Shown here piece after piece: positions 6,577-8,592 of a stretch of 8,592 bases of DNA (the stretch's first letter is position 1; every line of letters begins with the position of its first letter). The stretch covers positions 1-8,592 of the forward strand of contig JAAZCS010000350.1 of assembly GCA_012513125.1 (NCBI GenBank), written 5' to 3'. A program made the position numbers and the translations under genes. This stretch comes from Treponema sp. GTDB taxonomy: Bacteria > Spirochaetota > Spirochaetia > Treponematales > Treponemataceae. The notes under the pieces are model-generated. The model made no database searches. It was not told the DNA's origin and saw only the letters and a program-made list of their open reading frames with translations.

Positions 6577-8311
6577 TTAATTTAGTTAACGCATCATTTA
6601 ATTTCTTTATAGAAGAATCATTTGGATTGATGGCAACAACTTGCCTTAAATAATATTGAGCTTTTCTATATTCGCTTTTTGCAAAATAAATCTCATACAA
6701 TCTAAATAAAGCTTCGCTATTTCTTGGATTTGCAATCAAACTTGAACGGAGATCTGCTAAGCTCAATTCTTCATTTGGCTGAAGATAACTTCGTCTAAAA
6801 TACAGATAGCTTTTTATTTTTGTTGATGAATCATTTATTATTCCGTTAATAATAGACATTGCAGAATCTTTTGAATTTACTTCAGATACAGCATAAACAT
6901 ATGTTTGTATAAGAGTTTCATCTTTTGGATTTGCCCTATATTCCCGATAAGCCAAATCATAAGCCTCGCTTTTCTTATTTAGTTTCAAGCAAATCGTAAC
7001 ATGTTGAAGCACTAAATCAGGCGAATTGTTTTTATTTTTAATTAGATTTTTACTGATATTGTAAGCATCCTTCCAATTTTTTTGATTTATTAACCCAGAG
7101 AGTGCATAAAGATTAGCTTCATCATTTGACGGATCAAGCTGAATTATTCTTTTTGCAATTTCATCAGCATATTTTCCTGATACAGGAGAATCTGTTAACG
7201 CTGATATTCTGGCGGCAAAAATTAATGCATCAATGTTATCTGGATGCAGTTTTAGTGCCTTTTCAACTGTTTCTGTCGCCGCCACCGTATTCTTGCTCCA
7301 ATCTAACTGAACCCTTGCCCTCAAAACTAAGTAATCAATATCAGAATCATTTTGACGAGCGTACATATCAAGCAATGAAACAGCATGTATATAATCGTTC
7401 TTTTCTACAAGAATTCTTGCCCTAAGCAGTAAAAATTCCAAATCATTTGGACGTTGTTGTAAAACCCTGGCAACATACTGTTCTGCAGAATTAAAATCCT
7501 TATTTGCAAATGATGAAAAGGCTTTTTGTTTCAACACATTTATATCCGAAATATCTTTATCTTCTATTGACTTCAATATTACCGATGCTTCTTGGGATTT
7601 ATTCAAGCTTAACAAAACCCTAGAATAGGCTAAAGTAATTTCAAGAACAGTTTGATTTGACTCATAAACTTTTTTATAGTAATTTTCAGCATTTTCAAAA
7701 TCAGACTTTTTCTCGTAAACGTAACCAATTAAATACAAAGCTAAAAACGAATCAGGATTTAACTCCAATGAAGAAGTGGCAGCGTTCAAACATAAATCAA
7801 AATCTGATGGAGAAACATTATTTGAAAAGATTACAAGTGAAGGAAGAATAATAGAAAGAAAGTCACTATTTCCAGCACTTAATTCAAAGATTCCTTTTTT
7901 AGCTGATTCAATAGCCCCTTCATAAGCAGTATCTTGTGACACATTGAACTCTTTCCACGAAATATATTGCGAAGGCCATACGATTCTCATAATTTCAGAT
8001 GCAACTTTTATAAGTACTTTTTCATTATCTGAATATTCTAATTCGCTTTTTCTAATATCTGTCATCGCCTGTTTTAAAGATGAAGGAACACCGACTTCAA
8101 CATTCTTCACTATATTTGCATCAATTCCAGAAAAATATGTCCATTTTTTTGAAGGAACTTGCAAGGCAATTTTTTTATCAAGGTCGTTAGTTAAATTTTG
8201 AGTGTCAGTTATATCAGACTTCTTTGTTTTTGCATAAATATTATTAGCAAACACTAAAAAAAGAATCAAAGAGAAAATAAATATTTTTCCAGTAAATAGA
8301 CCGGATTTCAA
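6569..8311 (-). CDS. Exported tetratricopeptide-repeat (TPR) protein, TTG start
   Basis: The 580-residue product starts with a signal peptide: basic MKSGLFTGK, a hydrophobic core (10-22), and a likely signal peptidase I site after IYA (25-27). There is no lipobox cysteine. After a linker and an N-terminal helical region (about 75-180), helical repeats of about 34 residues fill the rest, for example 187-220 (YLIGYVYEKKSDFENAENYY), 257-290, 291-324, 325-358, 359-395, 396-430, 431-464, 498-532 and 533-566, many ending in a Pro-Asn/Asp signature (HPDN, DPSN, NPKD, NPND). Such solenoids bind partner proteins; in the periplasm this suggests an assembly or scaffold role, but no specific function can be read. 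An in-frame TAA directly precedes the TTG, making it the first possible start, and AAGGTGAG (8317-8324) sits 5 bases before it. It is 11 bases from the upstream gene. Confidence 0.85.
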   Translation of the reverse strand: MKSGLFTGKIFIFSLILFLVFANNIYAKTKKSDITDTQNLTNDLDKKIALQVPSKKWTYFSGIDANIVKNVEVGVPSSLKQAMTDIRKSELEYSDNEKVLIKVASEIMRIVWPSQYISWKEFNVSQDTAYEGAIESAKKGIFELSAGNSDFLSIILPSLVIFSNNVSPSDFDLCLNAATSSLELNPDSFLALYLIGYVYEKKSDFENAENYYKKVYESNQTVLEITLAYSRVLLSLNKSQEASVILKSIEDKDISDINVLKQKAFSSFANKDFNSAEQYVARVLQQRPNDLEFLLLRARILVEKNDYIHAVSLLDMYARQNDSDIDYLVLRARVQLDWSKNTVAATETVEKALKLHPDNIDALIFAARISALTDSPVSGKYADEIAKRIIQLDPSNDEANLYALSGLINQKNWKDAYNISKNLIKNKNNSPDLVLQHVTICLKLNKKSEAYDLAYREYRANPKDETLIQTYVYAVSEVNSKDSAMSIINGIINDSSTKIKSYLYFRRSYLQPNEELSLADLRSSLIANPRNSEALFRLYEIYFAKSEYRKAQYYLRQVVAINPNDSSIKKLNDALTKLID

Positions 8312-8316
8312 TTAAA

Positions 8317-8324
8317 CTCACCTT
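8317..8324 (-). promoter_or_regulatory. Ribosome binding site supporting the TTG start of the TPR gene
   Basis: AAGGTGAG on the minus strand overlaps the stop codon of the upstream small gene and ends 5 bases before TTG at 8311-8309. The next in-frame ATG encodes residue 83, which would remove the signal peptide, so the TTG start is favoured. Confidence 0.75.
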
Positions 8325-8565
8325 ATTCAATAGTTGACATTTCTTCATCATCAAAAATCTCAGGACTTCCATCTTTACAAATAAGAGATGAATGTTTTTT
8401 CTGTATAAAATAGAAAGCAAAAATTAAAAGAATTAACAATAATAAAAACAGTGGTCCTAAACAAATGACGACAAATGAAAATGAAATTTTAACTATTTTA
8501 AAAGAAAATAATGAATACCAAATATCAATTATAATAAGAACTAATGAGGGGATAACAAACCCCAT
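8323..8565 (-). CDS. Small two-helix membrane protein of unknown function
   Basis: I do not recognise this 80-residue protein. It contains two hydrophobic stretches, about 4-22 and 28-54, the second very rich in Leu, Ile and Phe, followed by a basic QKKH (55-58) and an acidic C-terminal tail with DDEE (72-75). The positive-inside rule would put the tail after QKKH in the cytoplasm, with a hairpin through the membrane. A good AAAGGA (8572-8577) lies 6 bases before the ATG, and the stop is 11 bases before the TPR gene, whose ribosome binding site overlaps the stop codon. This coupling suggests the two products act together, possibly as membrane anchor and periplasmic solenoid. The start region is close to the window edge, so whether it begins an operon cannot be seen. 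Confidence 0.75.
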   Translation of the reverse strand: MGFVIPSLVLIIIDIWYSLFSFKIVKISFSFVVICLGPLFLLLLILLIFAFYFIQKKHSSLICKDGSPEIFDDEEMSTIE

Positions 8566-8592
8566 TTTAAATCCTTTATATTTATATATCCC

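Noticed and set aside
7126..7425. Plus-strand open frame of 99 codons inside the TPR gene
   Set aside because: It is antisense to clear TPR repeats; its composition looks like a shadow and no motif is visible.

Overview
This is an AT-rich window (roughly 70% A+T by eye) in which every convincing gene lies on the minus strand, so transcription runs from high to low coordinates. The reading frames use AT-rich codons. The mix of genes (a yajC-secD-secF cluster, a large exported TPR protein, the MEP-pathway enzyme IspH, and a SecF with a long periplasmic insert) fits a host-associated spirochaete of the Treponema type. This placement is an inference with moderate confidence: no rRNA or tRNA is present to prove it. 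Borrelia-type spirochaetes are unlikely because IspH indicates MEP-pathway isoprenoid synthesis.

Layout in transcription order. (1) 8592-6569: a small two-helix membrane protein of unknown function, then a TTG-started exported TPR protein, 11 bases apart and probably translationally coupled. (2) A 70-base gap with a weak promoter-like element and a short palindrome. (3) 6498-3073: yajC, secD and secF, the accessory module of the Sec translocon, with secD and secF overlapping in ATGA. (4) 3033-3066: a strong 14-bp terminator-type hairpin. (5) 3023-1: ispH (isoprenoid precursors), ndk (nucleoside diphosphate kinase), gpsA (glycerol-3-phosphate for phospholipids) and the N-terminal 190 codons of ffh (signal recognition particle GTPase), cut by the window edge. 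gpsA and ffh are separated by only 2 bases.

The genes are mostly housekeeping. Themes are membrane protein export (YajC-SecD-SecF, Ffh) and supply of membrane precursors (IspH, GpsA). There is no gene-free stretch over 100 bases, and I see no mobile element, CRISPR array, tRNA or rRNA.

The points most worth checking are in SecF and in the regulation around ispH and ndk. SecF lacks the transmembrane Asp that is central to proton use in SecDF (Ala in its place), has Pro in the normally GG-containing DFxGG motif, and carries a ~95-residue periplasmic insert resembling the IN motif of flagellar hook-associated proteins. The partner SecD is canonical at the equivalent sites. The terminator hairpin ends six bases before the ispH start codon and contains its only Shine-Dalgarno-like sequence. 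ndk has no Shine-Dalgarno but a well-spaced promoter whose start point falls about 2-3 bases before its ATG.
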